This document shows, one piece after another, positions 32,436-41,942 of a DNA stretch of 64,000 bases (its first letter is position 1; each line of letters starts with the position of its first letter). The stretch lies in NCBI GenBank assembly GCA_041394245.1, contig JAWKIR010000002.1, positions 186,001-250,000 on the forward strand. Reading direction: 5' to 3'. Source of the DNA: Acidimicrobiales bacterium (GTDB taxonomy: Bacteria > Actinomycetota > Acidimicrobiia > Acidimicrobiales > Aldehydirespiratoraceae). The position numbers were made by a program, and so were the translations under genes. The notes under the pieces were generated by a model. The model worked only from the letters and a program-made list of their open reading frames with translations, did not search any database and was not told the origin of the DNA.

Positions 32436-33788
32436 TCACCCCTCGTCGAGGAGTTCCCAGGCGCCCGTCGCGGCGTCGAAGCGGGCCAGACGGAGGCCCT
32501 TGGCCGCGCCGAGATCGTCGGCGGTGAGCGACGCTTCGAAGTAGCCCGGCAGATCAATGGGCCCCAGCGAGCCGAGCGCCGCGGCGAATGTCTCGTTGGT
32601 CAGGTCGGGACCGGCTGCGGTGAGCGCAGCTTCGAGGATCCGGGCGATCGCACAGGCATACAGCCCGGCGGCCAGGTCGTTGGTCTCCGCGTCGAGCTCG
32701 TAGAACAGATCGTGGTCGCTGCCGGCCTCGAGCATGTCGACGCACGCCGCCACGTCGGGATCGTCGCCCATCGTCTCCTGGGCGGACGTCGCGACGGGGG
32801 TGTTGACGACGGCGAGGGCGCCGTCGAGATACGGCAGGTCGACCCCGGCCTCGATGAGCCCCGACGGACTCATCACGACCGTCAGGAGCCATTGGTCCGT
32901 CTCGTAGTTCTCCGACTGGGCATTGAAGATCTCGAGCGGCACGCCGGTGGTCGACACGGTGAAGTCGACGCCGGCCTCCTTCATGCGCTCGTAGACGAGG
33001 GCCTGGTCGCGGGCCGTCTCGGCGAGATCCGTGTCGTTGCCGCCGATCAGTCCCTCGACGACGTCGTAGCCCGCGTCGCGGAACGCGTCGACGATCGTCT
33101 CGTACTCGATGACGCCCACGTCGACCGAGCCGACCACGCCGATCGTGGCCCCGTCGAGCACCCCCTCGGCCTCGACCAGGGCGACGAGGTTCGCAGCCTG
33201 GGTTTCGTAGGACGCCCAGAGCGTGGCGTAGGGGGCATCGGTGCGCGCCATGATCGGATCGGCCATGCCGGCGACGACGACCGCGGCGGTCGAATTCAGT
33301 TCGGTCAGGCAGAGGACCTGGTCCTCGAGCGCCTGGCCCACGACCACGAACACCTCGTCGTCCTGCGTGAGTTCCACGCACGCCTCGTCGAAGCTGGTGC
33401 TCCCGAGTGGGAGGAACTCGGTGCCGTGTATCTCGAGCATCCGACCGTTGATGCCACCCCGGGCGTTGATGTCCTCGAGCGCAGCGGTCCACAGGTCGAG
33501 CGAGTTCGTCCGGCCGAAGTCGACGCCGATCTCGGCGAGTGTGTCCCAGTCGACGGCGGTGATGCCCACCCTGATCACCTCGGGGGTGACGCCGCGGAAC
33601 GATGCGGTCAGGTCGGCCTCGACGGCGGTGGTCGTGGTGTCGGCCACGTCATGGTCGACTTCGCGTTCGACGGGCCCGGTCGCAGGCGTCGGCGACTCCG
33701 ACGAGCCACAGGCTGCGACGAAGAGGGCGAGCGCGAGCGTGACGCCGCCGAGAGGGGTCAGGACGCGTCGAGATGCCATGCCTCCCAA
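32436..33788 (-). CDS. ABC-type branched-chain-like solute-binding lipoprotein (paralogue 1)
   Basis: 450 residues from GTG 33788 (ATG 33779 also in frame). Lipobox LFVAAC, a low-complexity Thr-rich linker, then a type I periplasmic-binding fold (Peripla_BP_6): FRGVTPEVIRVGITAVDWDTLAEIGVDFG, VGQALEDQVLCLTELNSTA, GATIGVVGSVDVG. It is closely related along its length to the next gene. No permease or ATPase is adjacent, so it either serves a transporter elsewhere or senses a ligand. Confidence 0.82.
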   Translation of the reverse strand: MGGMASRRVLTPLGGVTLALALFVAACGSSESPTPATGPVEREVDHDVADTTTTAVEADLTASFRGVTPEVIRVGITAVDWDTLAEIGVDFGRTNSLDLWTAALEDINARGGINGRMLEIHGTEFLPLGSTSFDEACVELTQDDEVFVVVGQALEDQVLCLTELNSTAAVVVAGMADPIMARTDAPYATLWASYETQAANLVALVEAEGVLDGATIGVVGSVDVGVIEYETIVDAFRDAGYDVVEGLIGGNDTDLAETARDQALVYERMKEAGVDFTVSTTGVPLEIFNAQSENYETDQWLLTVVMSPSGLIEAGVDLPYLDGALAVVNTPVATSAQETMGDDPDVAACVDMLEAGSDHDLFYELDAETNDLAAGLYACAIARILEAALTAAGPDLTNETFAAALGSLGPIDLPGYFEASLTADDLGAAKGLRLARFDAATGAWELLDEG

Positions 33789-33826
33789 TCGGAGGCAGCG
33801 GCCTCAACGTGAGGGTGACGTCCGCC

Positions 33827-35167
33827 TCAGCCCGGATCGACGGGCATCCACACGCCGGTGGCGGCGTCGAACCGGACGAGGGTGAGTCCCTTCGCGGCGC
33901 CGTAGTCGCCGGGGCCGATCGTCGCGTCGAAGTAGCCGGGAAGATCGATGGGACCGATGGCCTCGAGACCGGCCTGGAACGATTCGTTGGTCAACTCGGG
34001 GCCCGCGTTGGTGAGCCCGGCTTCGAGGATGGTCGCGATGGAGCAGGAGACCAGGGCTGTCGCGATGTTGTTCACGGGCGGTTCGAGCGAATAGGGGAGC
34101 GGGTGGTCGGTACGGGCCCGCAGGTCGTCGACGCACGCAGCGATCAGAGGATCGTCCCCGATCGACGGTTGGGCGCTCGTTCCGGTCGGTGTGTTGACGA
34201 CGGCCAGCGCGCCATCGAGGTACTCGTGGGGCACGCCGGCATCGGTGAGACCTCGTCCCGACATCGATGTCAGGAGGAGCCACTGGTCCGGCTCGTAGTC
34301 GGCATCGAATGCGTTGGCGATCTCGAGCGGTACCCCGGTCGTGGAGACGGCGACCGTCACGCCCTCGTCCTGCATGCGCTGATAGATCAGGGCCTGCTCC
34401 CGAGCCGACTCGGCGAGGTCGTCGGCGTTGCCTCCGATGAGCCCTTCGACCGGATCGAATCCGGCCGCACGGAACGCATCGACCATCGACCGGAACGCGC
34501 TCTCGCTGACGTCGATCGACCCGATGACGCCGACGCGCTGGCCTTCGAGGACGCCGGCCTGGCGCATGATGTCGACGAACGCGTCGGCCCGTCCGGCCTG
34601 GTCGTCGACGAGGCTGATGTAGGGAGCTCTTGCCTTGCCGAGCCGTTCGTCGTTCATTCCGCCGGCGACGATGGCGGCGGTTTCGTGGATGTCGGTGAAG
34701 CACAGGATCTGTTCGTTGAGCGCGATGCCGACGACGACGAAGACCTCCTCGTCCTCGGTGAGCTTCACGCATGCGGCATCGGCTTCGGTCGAGCCGACGG
34801 GGAGGAACTCCGTCAGCACCGGCTCGAGCATGCGGCCGTGGATGCCGCCCCGGTCGTTGATCGCCTCGAGCGCAGCGATGCCGAGGTCGCCGTTGTTGGA
34901 CACGCCGAACTCCACGCCGAGCGCGGCGAGCCGGTCCCAGTCGTAGGCGAGGACGCCGACCTTGATGGTTTCCGGTGTGACGCCGCGAAAACTCGCGGTC
35001 AGCTCGACCGGTTGGGTGGTTGTGGTCGCGTCGTCACCTGTGGAGCTGGTCGTCACCGCGTCGGTCGTGGAGGTCGCAGGCGAGGTCTCGACCGCATCGT
35101 CGCCGCAGGCTGCCGCGATCAGGCACGAGGCGACGAGCGGGGCGAGGAGCGGACGGAGGCGAACCAT
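33827..35167 (-). CDS. ABC-type branched-chain-like solute-binding lipoprotein (paralogue 2)
   Basis: 446 residues from ATG 35167. Lipoprotein signal (LIAAAC) and the same Peripla_BP_6 layout as paralogue 1, sharing FRGVTPE, VGVLAYDWDRLAALGVEFG, EGLIGGN, QALIYQRMQ and STTGVPLEI. Clearly a tandem duplication. It begins 10 nt after the TetR gene, so the three genes are probably one transcript. Ligand unknown. Confidence 0.82.
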   Translation of the reverse strand: MVRLRPLLAPLVASCLIAAACGDDAVETSPATSTTDAVTTSSTGDDATTTTQPVELTASFRGVTPETIKVGVLAYDWDRLAALGVEFGVSNNGDLGIAALEAINDRGGIHGRMLEPVLTEFLPVGSTEADAACVKLTEDEEVFVVVGIALNEQILCFTDIHETAAIVAGGMNDERLGKARAPYISLVDDQAGRADAFVDIMRQAGVLEGQRVGVIGSIDVSESAFRSMVDAFRAAGFDPVEGLIGGNADDLAESAREQALIYQRMQDEGVTVAVSTTGVPLEIANAFDADYEPDQWLLLTSMSGRGLTDAGVPHEYLDGALAVVNTPTGTSAQPSIGDDPLIAACVDDLRARTDHPLPYSLEPPVNNIATALVSCSIATILEAGLTNAGPELTNESFQAGLEAIGPIDLPGYFDATIGPGDYGAAKGLTLVRFDAATGVWMPVDPG

Positions 35168-35177
35168 CCGCCAATCC

Positions 35178-35768
35178 TTACGTGACCACCGTCACTTGGC
35201 CAGTCGGCTCGGGGGTGCCGACCCGCACTCCCTGGAGAAAGTGACGGACGAGGTACTCGAAGCTCTGGTCGTGGCGCCCACGCCCGAGGGCATCGGCGGC
35301 CTCGAGGGTGCTGAATCCGTGCAGCGCGGCCCGCAGTGTCCGTCCGGCCGCGGTGGCGTCGGCCCCGGAGAGACCGAACGACGAGAGCACCCGGTCCATG
35401 GTCTCGATGGCACCACGGCCCGCGGCTCGCTTGTCGGCGCTGTCGACCTTGCGGAGGGAGAGTGCGTAGCGTCCGGGGTTGGCCGTCGCCCAGTTGCGGT
35501 AGGCGTGGGCGAAGGCGGCAACGGCGTCGGCGCCGGCGACACCGATCACCGAGTCGCGCAGCGTCTCTCCGAACTCGGCGGTGACGGCGAGGGCGAGCTC
35601 GTCGAGCAGGCCGGACAGACCGTCGACATGGCTGTAGAGCGATGGCGACTGCACGTCGAGGGCATCGGCCACGGCCTTGAGGCTCAGGGCATCGAGCCCG
35701 TCGCGGTCGACGATCGTGAGGGCGGCGGCGATCACGTCGTCCTTGTCGAGTCCGCGTCGTCGGGCCAT
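35178..35768 (-). CDS. TetR/AcrR-family transcriptional regulator
   Basis: 196 residues from ATG 35768. The N-terminal helix-turn-helix is clear: VIAAALTIVDRDGLDALSLKAVADALDVQSPSLYSHVDG. The C-terminal domain has the W-H-G-like region (RNWATANPGRYALSL, RAALHGFSTLEA). It is the first gene before two solute-binding proteins and is divergent from an amidohydrolase, with palindromes in the 83-bp gap. It likely controls both directions in response to a small ligand. Confidence 0.9.
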   Translation of the reverse strand: MARRRGLDKDDVIAAALTIVDRDGLDALSLKAVADALDVQSPSLYSHVDGLSGLLDELALAVTAEFGETLRDSVIGVAGADAVAAFAHAYRNWATANPGRYALSLRKVDSADKRAAGRGAIETMDRVLSSFGLSGADATAAGRTLRAALHGFSTLEAADALGRGRHDQSFEYLVRHFLQGVRVGTPEPTGQVTVVT

Positions 35769-35785
35769 GGCAGTGACTGTAGTGG

Positions 35786-35827
35786 TTGAATTGGCATAGG
35801 TCTATGTCTAAGATGCTTAGGTACCTA
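35786..35827 (+). promoter_or_regulatory. Promoter with three inverted repeats between TetR and amidohydrolase genes
   Basis: TTGAAT (35786-35791) and TAAGAT (35809-35814) are 17 nt apart and would drive the amidohydrolase. CATAGGTCTATG (35795-35806), CTAAGATGCTTAG (35808-35820) and TAGGTACCTA (35818-35827, perfect) lie across and just after the -10. The AT-rich, palindromic stretch is the most likely TetR operator. Confidence 0.55.
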
Positions 35828-35851
35828 CGAGACGAGTGAGGGCATCAACAC

Positions 35852-37042
35852 ATGGCTGAGCGCTACACGATCATCTCCGCCGACAGTCACGCCGGCGGCA
35901 ACATGTCGATGTACGAGGAGTACCTCGCCGACGAGTGGAAGGACGCGTTCGCCGAGTGGCGGGGCGCCTACTCGAACCCGTACCGCGATCTGCAGGACGA
36001 CGGCCGGACCCGCAACTGGGACAACGAGCGTCGCGTGCAGGAGCAGTACGACGACGGCGTTGTCGCCGAGATCACGTTCCCGAACACGGTGCCGCCCTTC
36101 TATCCGACCGGCATGCTCATCGCGTATCCGCCGAAGGACGCCGAGGAGTACCGCCGTCGGCGGGCGGGGATCGATGCCCACAACCGCTGGCTCAAGGACT
36201 GGTGCGACGAGTACCCGGCCCAGCGGTGCGGTCTGCCCCAGATCTTCCTCGAGAACATCGACGACGCGATCTCCACGCTCGAGTGGGCGGCGGCCGAGGG
36301 CTTCCGGAGCTTCATGATGCCCCATGTCGCCCCCGACGTGGACCTGCCCGGGCTCTGGTCGCCGCACTGGGACCGGCTGTGGGCCGCGGTCCAGGACCTC
36401 GACCTGGTCATGACCCAGCACGGCGGCAACGGCACGCCCAACTATGGCGACGATCCGGCGTCGGGCCTCATCTTCTTGATGGAGGTGCCGTTCTTCGCCC
36501 ACCGCAACCTGTCGCATCTCATCATGAGCGGCGTCTTCGAGCGCTTCCCGAACCTCAAGTACGTGATGACCGAGCAGGGCACGGCGTGGGCCATCGAGGA
36601 ACTGCGCCGCATGGACATGTACCACATGCAGATCTCGGGCGGCCGGGTCGGTGAGCTCGGGTTCTCCGCCGACATCGTCTTGCCGATGAAGCCGAGCGAG
36701 TACTTCGACCGCAACGTCTGGATCGGCGCCTCGTTCCCCTCACCGGCCGAGGCCGAAGCGATCAAGACCCTGGGCGTGCACAAGGTGATGTGGGGATCCG
36801 ACTACCCGCACCACGAGGGCACCTACCCGTACTCGGTCGAGTCGCTCCAGCGTGCGTTCCACGAATGGGACGAGGCCGACATGCGACGGGTGCTCAGCGA
36901 CAACGCGGCCGAGCTGTATCGCTTCGATCTCGACGCCCTGGCACCGATCGCGGCCGAGCACGGTCCGACCGTCGACCAGGTGGCGACCCCGTTGGCGGAG
37001 ATCCCGAAGAAGGCGACGAGTCCGGCGTTCTTCAAGAAGTGA
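35852..37042 (+). CDS. Amidohydrolase-family protein (Amidohydro_2 type)
   Basis: 396 residues from ATG 35852. It starts with YTIISADSHAGG (a DxH-like metal site) and has MTQHGGNGTPNYG, SHLIMSGVFERFPNLKYVMTEQGTAW and the late metal-binding Asp in MWGSDYPHHEGTYPYS, the pattern of ACMSD-like and related hydrolases/decarboxylases. The fold is a metal-dependent TIM barrel acting in the cytoplasm. The substrate is unknown; the divergent TetR and solute-binding genes suggest catabolism of an imported organic acid. Confidence 0.88.
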   Translation: MAERYTIISADSHAGGNMSMYEEYLADEWKDAFAEWRGAYSNPYRDLQDDGRTRNWDNERRVQEQYDDGVVAEITFPNTVPPFYPTGMLIAYPPKDAEEYRRRRAGIDAHNRWLKDWCDEYPAQRCGLPQIFLENIDDAISTLEWAAAEGFRSFMMPHVAPDVDLPGLWSPHWDRLWAAVQDLDLVMTQHGGNGTPNYGDDPASGLIFLMEVPFFAHRNLSHLIMSGVFERFPNLKYVMTEQGTAWAIEELRRMDMYHMQISGGRVGELGFSADIVLPMKPSEYFDRNVWIGASFPSPAEAEAIKTLGVHKVMWGSDYPHHEGTYPYSVESLQRAFHEWDEADMRRVLSDNAAELYRFDLDALAPIAAEHGPTVDQVATPLAEIPKKATSPAFFKK

Positions 37043-37077
37043 CATGACCGCGGAGTGCGGTAGTGTCACTACTGCTG

Positions 37078-37127
37078 TCCGATTGGGGGATCGGACGTCG
37101 ATGGCGCTTCCCACGGGAGGCGCCATC
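37078..37127 (+). terminator. Two adjacent hairpins after the amidohydrolase gene
   Basis: TCCGAT/ATCGGA (37078-37083 and 37090-37095) encloses TGGGGG. It is followed by GATGGCGC/GCGCCATC (37100-37107 and 37120-37127), whose loop can pair further as TCCC/GGGA. No T-tract follows. The position, 36 nt after the stop and before the next gene's start, fits a terminator or mRNA end. Confidence 0.4.
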
Positions 37128-37155
37128 GTCGTGTCCGGCCTCATAGGCTGGGTCC

Positions 37156-38079
37156 ATGGCCTGGAGCACTGCGGACATCCCCGACCAGTCGGGGAGCGTG
37201 GCGGTCGTGACCGGCGCCAACGGCGGGCTCGGGCTCGAGACGGCGCGGGCGCTCGCCGGCGCCGGCGCCCACGTGGTGATGGCCGCTCGCGACCAGGCCA
37301 AGGCCGCGGCGGCTGCGGCCGACATCCGTGGCACGCATCCTGATGCGGCGCTCGAGATCGTCGCTCTCGACCTCGGATCGCAGGCGAAGACGAAGGCAGC
37401 GGCCGATCAGATCGTCGCCGCCCATCCCGAGATCGACCTGCTCGTCAACAACGCCGGAGTGATGGGGATTCCCCGGACCCTCACCGCCGACGGCCACGAG
37501 ATGCAGTTCGGGGTCAACCATCTCGGCCACTGGACCTTCACCGCTCGTCTCCTGCCCGCGTTGCGAGCCTCGGGCGGGGCTCGGGTCGTCACCGTCACCT
37601 CGACCGCCCACCATGTCGGGCGGGCCGTCGATCCCGACGACGTCGAGATGGAGAAGGGCTACGGCGACTGGAAGGCCTACGGCCGATCCAAGCTGGCCAA
37701 CTGGCACTTCGGCCTCGGACTCGACCGGCTGCTCCGCTCCGAGGGGTGGCCGGTCGAGAGTCTGATCGCGCACCCCGGTCTGAGTGACACCGACCTCCAG
37801 GCGACCAGCGTCGAGAACTCCGACGGGAAGCCGCTCGCCAAGTTCTTCCACTCGATGGCTGCCGCAACCGGCATGAGTCCGGCCCGGGGCGCGCTGGCGC
37901 AGTTGCGAGCGGCGACCGACCCGGCGGCAAAGGGCGGCGAGTTCTACGGCCCCCGCTGGATGAACACCGGCAACCCGGTACGTCTCCCGATCCTGCGGCG
38001 ACTGGGGATGGACCGGGCGATCGCCACCCTGTGGTCGGTGAGCGAGGAACTCACCGGCGAACGGATCCTGCCGGAGTGA
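37156..38079 (+). CDS. Short-chain dehydrogenase/reductase (SDR)
   Basis: 307 residues from ATG 37156. NAD(P)-binding TGANGGLG near the start, LLVNNAG, catalytic YGRSK (Tyr175, Lys179) and an upstream Ser in VTVTSTAHH. It resembles the retinol-dehydrogenase-like SDRs with an extended C-terminus. It oxidises or reduces an alcohol/ketone. The methyltransferase-like gene overlaps its last codons (GTGA). Confidence 0.93.
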   Translation: MAWSTADIPDQSGSVAVVTGANGGLGLETARALAGAGAHVVMAARDQAKAAAAAADIRGTHPDAALEIVALDLGSQAKTKAAADQIVAAHPEIDLLVNNAGVMGIPRTLTADGHEMQFGVNHLGHWTFTARLLPALRASGGARVVTVTSTAHHVGRAVDPDDVEMEKGYGDWKAYGRSKLANWHFGLGLDRLLRSEGWPVESLIAHPGLSDTDLQATSVENSDGKPLAKFFHSMAAATGMSPARGALAQLRAATDPAAKGGEFYGPRWMNTGNPVRLPILRRLGMDRAIATLWSVSEELTGERILPE

Positions 38080-38711
38080 CGAGCGGCGTGACCCCGGATC
38101 CTCACGACCGGTTCCCGACGGGATTCTACGACCGTCAGGATCCCGACGACGAGGGGTTCTACGTGCCGGCTCGCATGGTCACCCACATCGACGACGCGGC
38201 CATCGCCGCGGTGGGTGCGCTCTATTCGGAGCTGGGCATCGACGGCGAGGTCCTCGACCTCATGGCATCGTGGGTGTCGCACTTCGACGCGGCGCCGAGG
38301 TCGCTGCACCTCCTGGGCATGAACGCGGCGGAACTCGCGGCCAATCCGCTCGCGGCCGGCGCCGTGGTGCACGATCTGAACACCGACCCGACGTTGCCGT
38401 TCGACGACGGGTCCTTCGACGACGCCGTGTGCTGCGTGTCGATCGACTATCTCGTCCGCCCGATCGACGTGCTGCGCGACGTCGCCCGGGTGCTCCGGCC
38501 GGGTGGGCGGTTCGTGTGCACGTTCTCGAATCGCTGTTTCCCGACCAAGGCCATCCGGGGATGGCTCACGAGCGGCGACGAGGCCCACACCCAGATCGTG
38601 AGCGAGTACTACCGACTCGCCGGCGTCTGGGGCGAACCGGTGGCGCAGCGCCGCACACCGGTCGGGCATCGAGGCGACCCCCTCTTCGCGGTGTGGGCCG
38701 AGCGGGTGTGA
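38076..38711 (+). CDS. SAM-dependent methyltransferase-like protein
   Basis: 211 residues from GTG 38076, overlapping the SDR stop as GTGA; another GTG lies at 38088. It contains GEVLDLMASWVSHFD, LPFDDGSFDDAVCCVSIDYLVRPIDVLRDVARVLRPGGRFVCTFSNRCFP, the latter half of a class I methyltransferase fold. The first SAM-binding glycine motif is degenerate (LDLMASW), so catalytic activity is uncertain. Confidence 0.75.
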   Translation: MTSGVTPDPHDRFPTGFYDRQDPDDEGFYVPARMVTHIDDAAIAAVGALYSELGIDGEVLDLMASWVSHFDAAPRSLHLLGMNAAELAANPLAAGAVVHDLNTDPTLPFDDGSFDDAVCCVSIDYLVRPIDVLRDVARVLRPGGRFVCTFSNRCFPTKAIRGWLTSGDEAHTQIVSEYYRLAGVWGEPVAQRRTPVGHRGDPLFAVWAERV

Positions 38712-38729
38712 CCGACTAGAAACGGCCCC

Positions 38730-41057
38730 GTGACCAGCGAGCAGATCGACGACCCGACCGCCCCCTATGCCGGTTTCGGCGGCACCGTCGGGAGGATCTT
38801 CTCGACGTCGGAGCCGGACTGGCCGGCCCAGCCGAAGGCCCCCGAGCGGGCGCCCAACATCATCGTGATGCTGGCCGACGACCTCGGCTTCGCCGACCTG
38901 GGCTGCTACGGCAGTGAGATCGACACCCCGGAGCTCGACGCCCTCGCCGCCGGCGGCGTGCGCTACACGAACTTCCACGTGAACCCGATGTGTTCGCCCA
39001 CCCGCGCCTCGATGCTCACCGGACTCAACCATCACCTGGCGGGTATGGGCCATGTCGCCCACAGCGACCCGGGCTTCCCCGGCTACGCCCACGAGATCCG
39101 CGACAACGCCGTCACGATGGCCGAGCTCTATCGCGACAACGGGTGGGCCTCGCTCATGGTGGGCAAGTGGCATCTCTGCAAGGACTCGAACCTGAGCGAG
39201 GCCGGCCCGCGCCACAGTTGGCCACTGCAGAAGGGGTTCGACCGCTACTACGGCATCCTCGACGGCTTCACGAACTTCCATCAGCCGCACCGTCTCTACG
39301 AGGACAACCATCATGTCCAGGTCGACCAGTACCCCGACGACTACTACTTCACCGACGACCTGACCGACCACGCGATCACGATGATCGACGAGGTGCGCTC
39401 GTCGCACCCGACCAAGCCGTTCTTCCTGTACTTCGCCCACGGTGCCGTGCACGCTCCGCTCCAGGCCAAGCAGGCCGACATGGACAAGTACCGCGGCATG
39501 TACGACGCCGGGTGGGACCGCATCCGCGAGCAGCGCTTCGCCCGTCAGAAGGAACTCGGTGTCGTCCCGGCCGACACCGTGCTGCCACCCCGCAACTCCG
39601 AACCGCTCCACGACGTCACCGCCTGGGACGACCTGTCCGACATGCAGCGCGAGACCTTCGCCCGCTACATGGAGATCTTCGCCGGGATGGTCGACTCGAT
39701 CGACCAGAGCGTCGGTCGGCTGCGGGAGCACCTGCAGGCGATGGGGGAGTGGGACGACACGATCCTCGTGTTCACCTCCGACAACGGAGGATCCCGGGAG
39801 GGCCAGTACGACGGCACCTCGCAGTACTTCCGCACGCTGCTCGCCCAGACCCGTGACAGCGATCTCGAGGACGTCGCCGTCGACCATGCCCGGCTCGACC
39901 TCATGGGTGGCCCACAGACGCTGCCGCACTACCCGATGGGCTGGGCGATGGTGTCCAACACGCCGCTGCGCATGTACAAGATCAACACCTTCCAGGGTGG
40001 CCATCAGGTGCCGTTCATCGTCCACTGGCCCGATGGCCTGGCGTCAGCCGGCGAGATCCGGCGGCAGTACCAGCACATCACCGACCTCCTGCCCACCCTC
40101 GCCGAGATGACCGGCGTGGAGATCCCGACCGTGAAGGACGGTCAGCCGCTCCCGGCGCCGGCCGGGGCCAGCTTCGCGGCGACGATGAGCGACGCCGCAG
40201 CCGCGTCGACCCACCCCGAGCAGTACTACGAGATGATCGGCAACCGTGGCTTCTACCGCGACGGCTGGTCGGCGGTGACCCTCCGCCAACCCCGCACACC
40301 ATTCTCGGAGGAGGAATGGGAGCTCCACCACCTGGCCGAGGACCCGTCGGAATCGCGCAATGTCGCCGACGAACACCCGCAGAAGCTCGCCGAGCTCCAG
40401 GAGGCGTTCGACGAGGCGGCCTGGGCCAACCAGGTGTATCCGCTCGACGAGGGCAACTTCGTCAAGATGATCCAGAAGCCGCCCAGCGACGACGAGTTCG
40501 TCGCCGACGTGCGCCTCCGCCCGGGCATGCCCACCCTCGAACGGTGGCGGGCACTCCAGCTCATCTATGCGCGCGACTTCGATGTGGTGGTCGACATCGA
40601 CTACGCCGCCGGCGACCAGGGCATGCTCGTCGCCCACGGCGACCAGGGCGGCGGCTACGCGCTCTACATCGAGGACGGCCACCTCTTCTTCGCTTTCAAC
40701 GGCTATGGCGACATGACCGTGATCGACGCCGGTGAGGTTCCCGTCGGCACCGAACAGGTGGCGTTGCGCATCGAGGGTGCGGGCAACTTCCGGTGGAACG
40801 CCTACGTCTCCATCGCCGGACTGACCGTCGCCGAGGCGCTCGACCTCCCCGTCCTCATGGCGATGGCTCCGTTCGAGGGGATCGACGTCGGGATCGATCG
40901 GCGATCGCCGGTGAGCTGGGAGATCTACGAGCGCCACGGAGTGTTCCCGTACTCGGGCACGCTGCACGGCGCGACCTACTCGCCCGGCGAGCTCGCGGCC
41001 GACGCCGGCGTGCGCTTCCTCGAGTACATGAAGGAAGCCGGCACCCGCTACGAGTGA
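38730..41057 (+). CDS. Sulfatase (type I, formylglycine-dependent)
   Basis: 775 residues from GTG 38730. [28 protein letters not shown] gives the metal-binding Asps. CSPTR at 88-92 is the Cys-x-Pro-x-Arg motif that is turned into formylglycine, with [13 protein letters not shown] following, and later GKWHL, DNGGS motifs. No signal peptide is visible. It is longer than typical arylsulfatases (about 550), with a C-terminal beta-rich extension after about 590. It hydrolyses a sulfate ester; the substrate is unknown. A formylglycine-generating enzyme is not in the window. Confidence 0.93.
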   Translation: MTSEQIDDPTAPYAGFGGTVGRIFSTSEPDWPAQPKAPERAPNIIVMLADDLGFADLGCYGSEIDTPELDALAAGGVRYTNFHVNPMCSPTRASMLTGLNHHLAGMGHVAHSDPGFPGYAHEIRDNAVTMAELYRDNGWASLMVGKWHLCKDSNLSEAGPRHSWPLQKGFDRYYGILDGFTNFHQPHRLYEDNHHVQVDQYPDDYYFTDDLTDHAITMIDEVRSSHPTKPFFLYFAHGAVHAPLQAKQADMDKYRGMYDAGWDRIREQRFARQKELGVVPADTVLPPRNSEPLHDVTAWDDLSDMQRETFARYMEIFAGMVDSIDQSVGRLREHLQAMGEWDDTILVFTSDNGGSREGQYDGTSQYFRTLLAQTRDSDLEDVAVDHARLDLMGGPQTLPHYPMGWAMVSNTPLRMYKINTFQGGHQVPFIVHWPDGLASAGEIRRQYQHITDLLPTLAEMTGVEIPTVKDGQPLPAPAGASFAATMSDAAAASTHPEQYYEMIGNRGFYRDGWSAVTLRQPRTPFSEEEWELHHLAEDPSESRNVADEHPQKLAELQEAFDEAAWANQVYPLDEGNFVKMIQKPPSDDEFVADVRLRPGMPTLERWRALQLIYARDFDVVVDIDYAAGDQGMLVAHGDQGGGYALYIEDGHLFFAFNGYGDMTVIDAGEVPVGTEQVALRIEGAGNFRWNAYVSIAGLTVAEALDLPVLMAMAPFEGIDVGIDRRSPVSWEIYERHGVFPYSGTLHGATYSPGELAADAGVRFLEYMKEAGTRYE

Positions 41058-41102
41058 GTGAGACAGGGCCTCGACGCCACCCTGCTCTTCTAGGATCTCT
41101 CG

Positions 41103-41915
41103 ATGCCACGTGAATCCGACGTGATCGCAGGGTCCTCCAAGCCGGTCACCCGGACATCGATACTTCGCGACCTCAGGGCGCTCGGGGTCGTCGCCGGCGA
41201 CACGCTGATCGTGCATTCGTCGTTGTCGTCGCTCGGTTGGGTGGTCGGCGGGGCCCAGACCGTCGTCGAGGCCCTGCTCGACGCGACGACGGCCACCGGC
41301 ACCGTCGTGGTGCCCACGCAGTCCGCCGGGTCGAGCGATCCGGCGGGTTGGTCGAACCCACCGGTACCGGCCGAATGGTTCGACGAGATCCGGGCCGCGA
41401 TGCCCGTCTTCGATCCCGATCTCACCCCGACGAGCGGCATGGGTCGTATCGTCGACTGCTTCCGGGGCCACCGGTCGACACGCCGGAGTGATCACCCGCT
41501 GGTGTCGTTCGCCGCCAACGGCGCCGCGGCCGCAGCGATCACCGAGCACCACCCGCTGTCGCCGTCGCTCGGTGACGATTCGCCGCTCGGGCGGCTCTAC
41601 GAACGAAACGCCAAGGTCCTGCTGCTCGGCGTCTCCCACGCCAGCAACACGTCGTTGCACCTGGCCGAGTACCGCGCCGACTGGTCGGGCAAGACGACGG
41701 AACGCCAGGGTGTGCCCCGAATCGTCGACGGAGCGCGCGTCTGGCTCGAGTTCGAGGACCTGGCCCTCGACGAGACGGACTTCGACGAGATCGGCGATGC
41801 GTTCGCGGCGACCGGCGGCGAGACCAGAGGACGAGTCGGTCAGGCCGAGGCGCGACTGTCGTCGCAGCGCGCCCTGGTCGACTTCGCGACCGAGTGGATG
41901 ACCCGCAACCGCTGA
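41103..41915 (+). CDS. AAC(3)-family aminoglycoside N-acetyltransferase-like protein
   Basis: 270 residues from ATG 41103. VVAGDTLIVHSSLSSLGWVVGGAQTVVEALLDATTATGTVVVPTQSA and RRSDHPLVSFAANGAAA are typical of the AAC(3)/YokD acetyl-CoA-dependent family. Environmental members often do not confer resistance. It is convergent with the ABC importer operon, which ends 28 nt away. Confidence 0.9.
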   Translation: MPRESDVIAGSSKPVTRTSILRDLRALGVVAGDTLIVHSSLSSLGWVVGGAQTVVEALLDATTATGTVVVPTQSAGSSDPAGWSNPPVPAEWFDEIRAAMPVFDPDLTPTSGMGRIVDCFRGHRSTRRSDHPLVSFAANGAAAAAITEHHPLSPSLGDDSPLGRLYERNAKVLLLGVSHASNTSLHLAEYRADWSGKTTERQGVPRIVDGARVWLEFEDLALDETDFDEIGDAFAATGGETRGRVGQAEARLSSQRALVDFATEWMTRNR

Positions 41916-41942
41916 CCGCCCCTGGACGCGTCGCCGGTCGGA

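Noticed and set aside
37944..40025. A 693-codon antisense open frame opposite the SDR, methyltransferase and sulfatase genes
   Set aside because: No recognisable domain, and the plus-strand genes have clear catalytic motifs.
41103..41915. Antibiotic resistance gene
   Set aside because: AAC(3)/YokD-like proteins in environmental bacteria often lack resistance activity; sequence alone does not support a resistance call. The same holds for the beta-lactamase-fold hydrolase at 8355-9533 and the kinase at 4396-5418.
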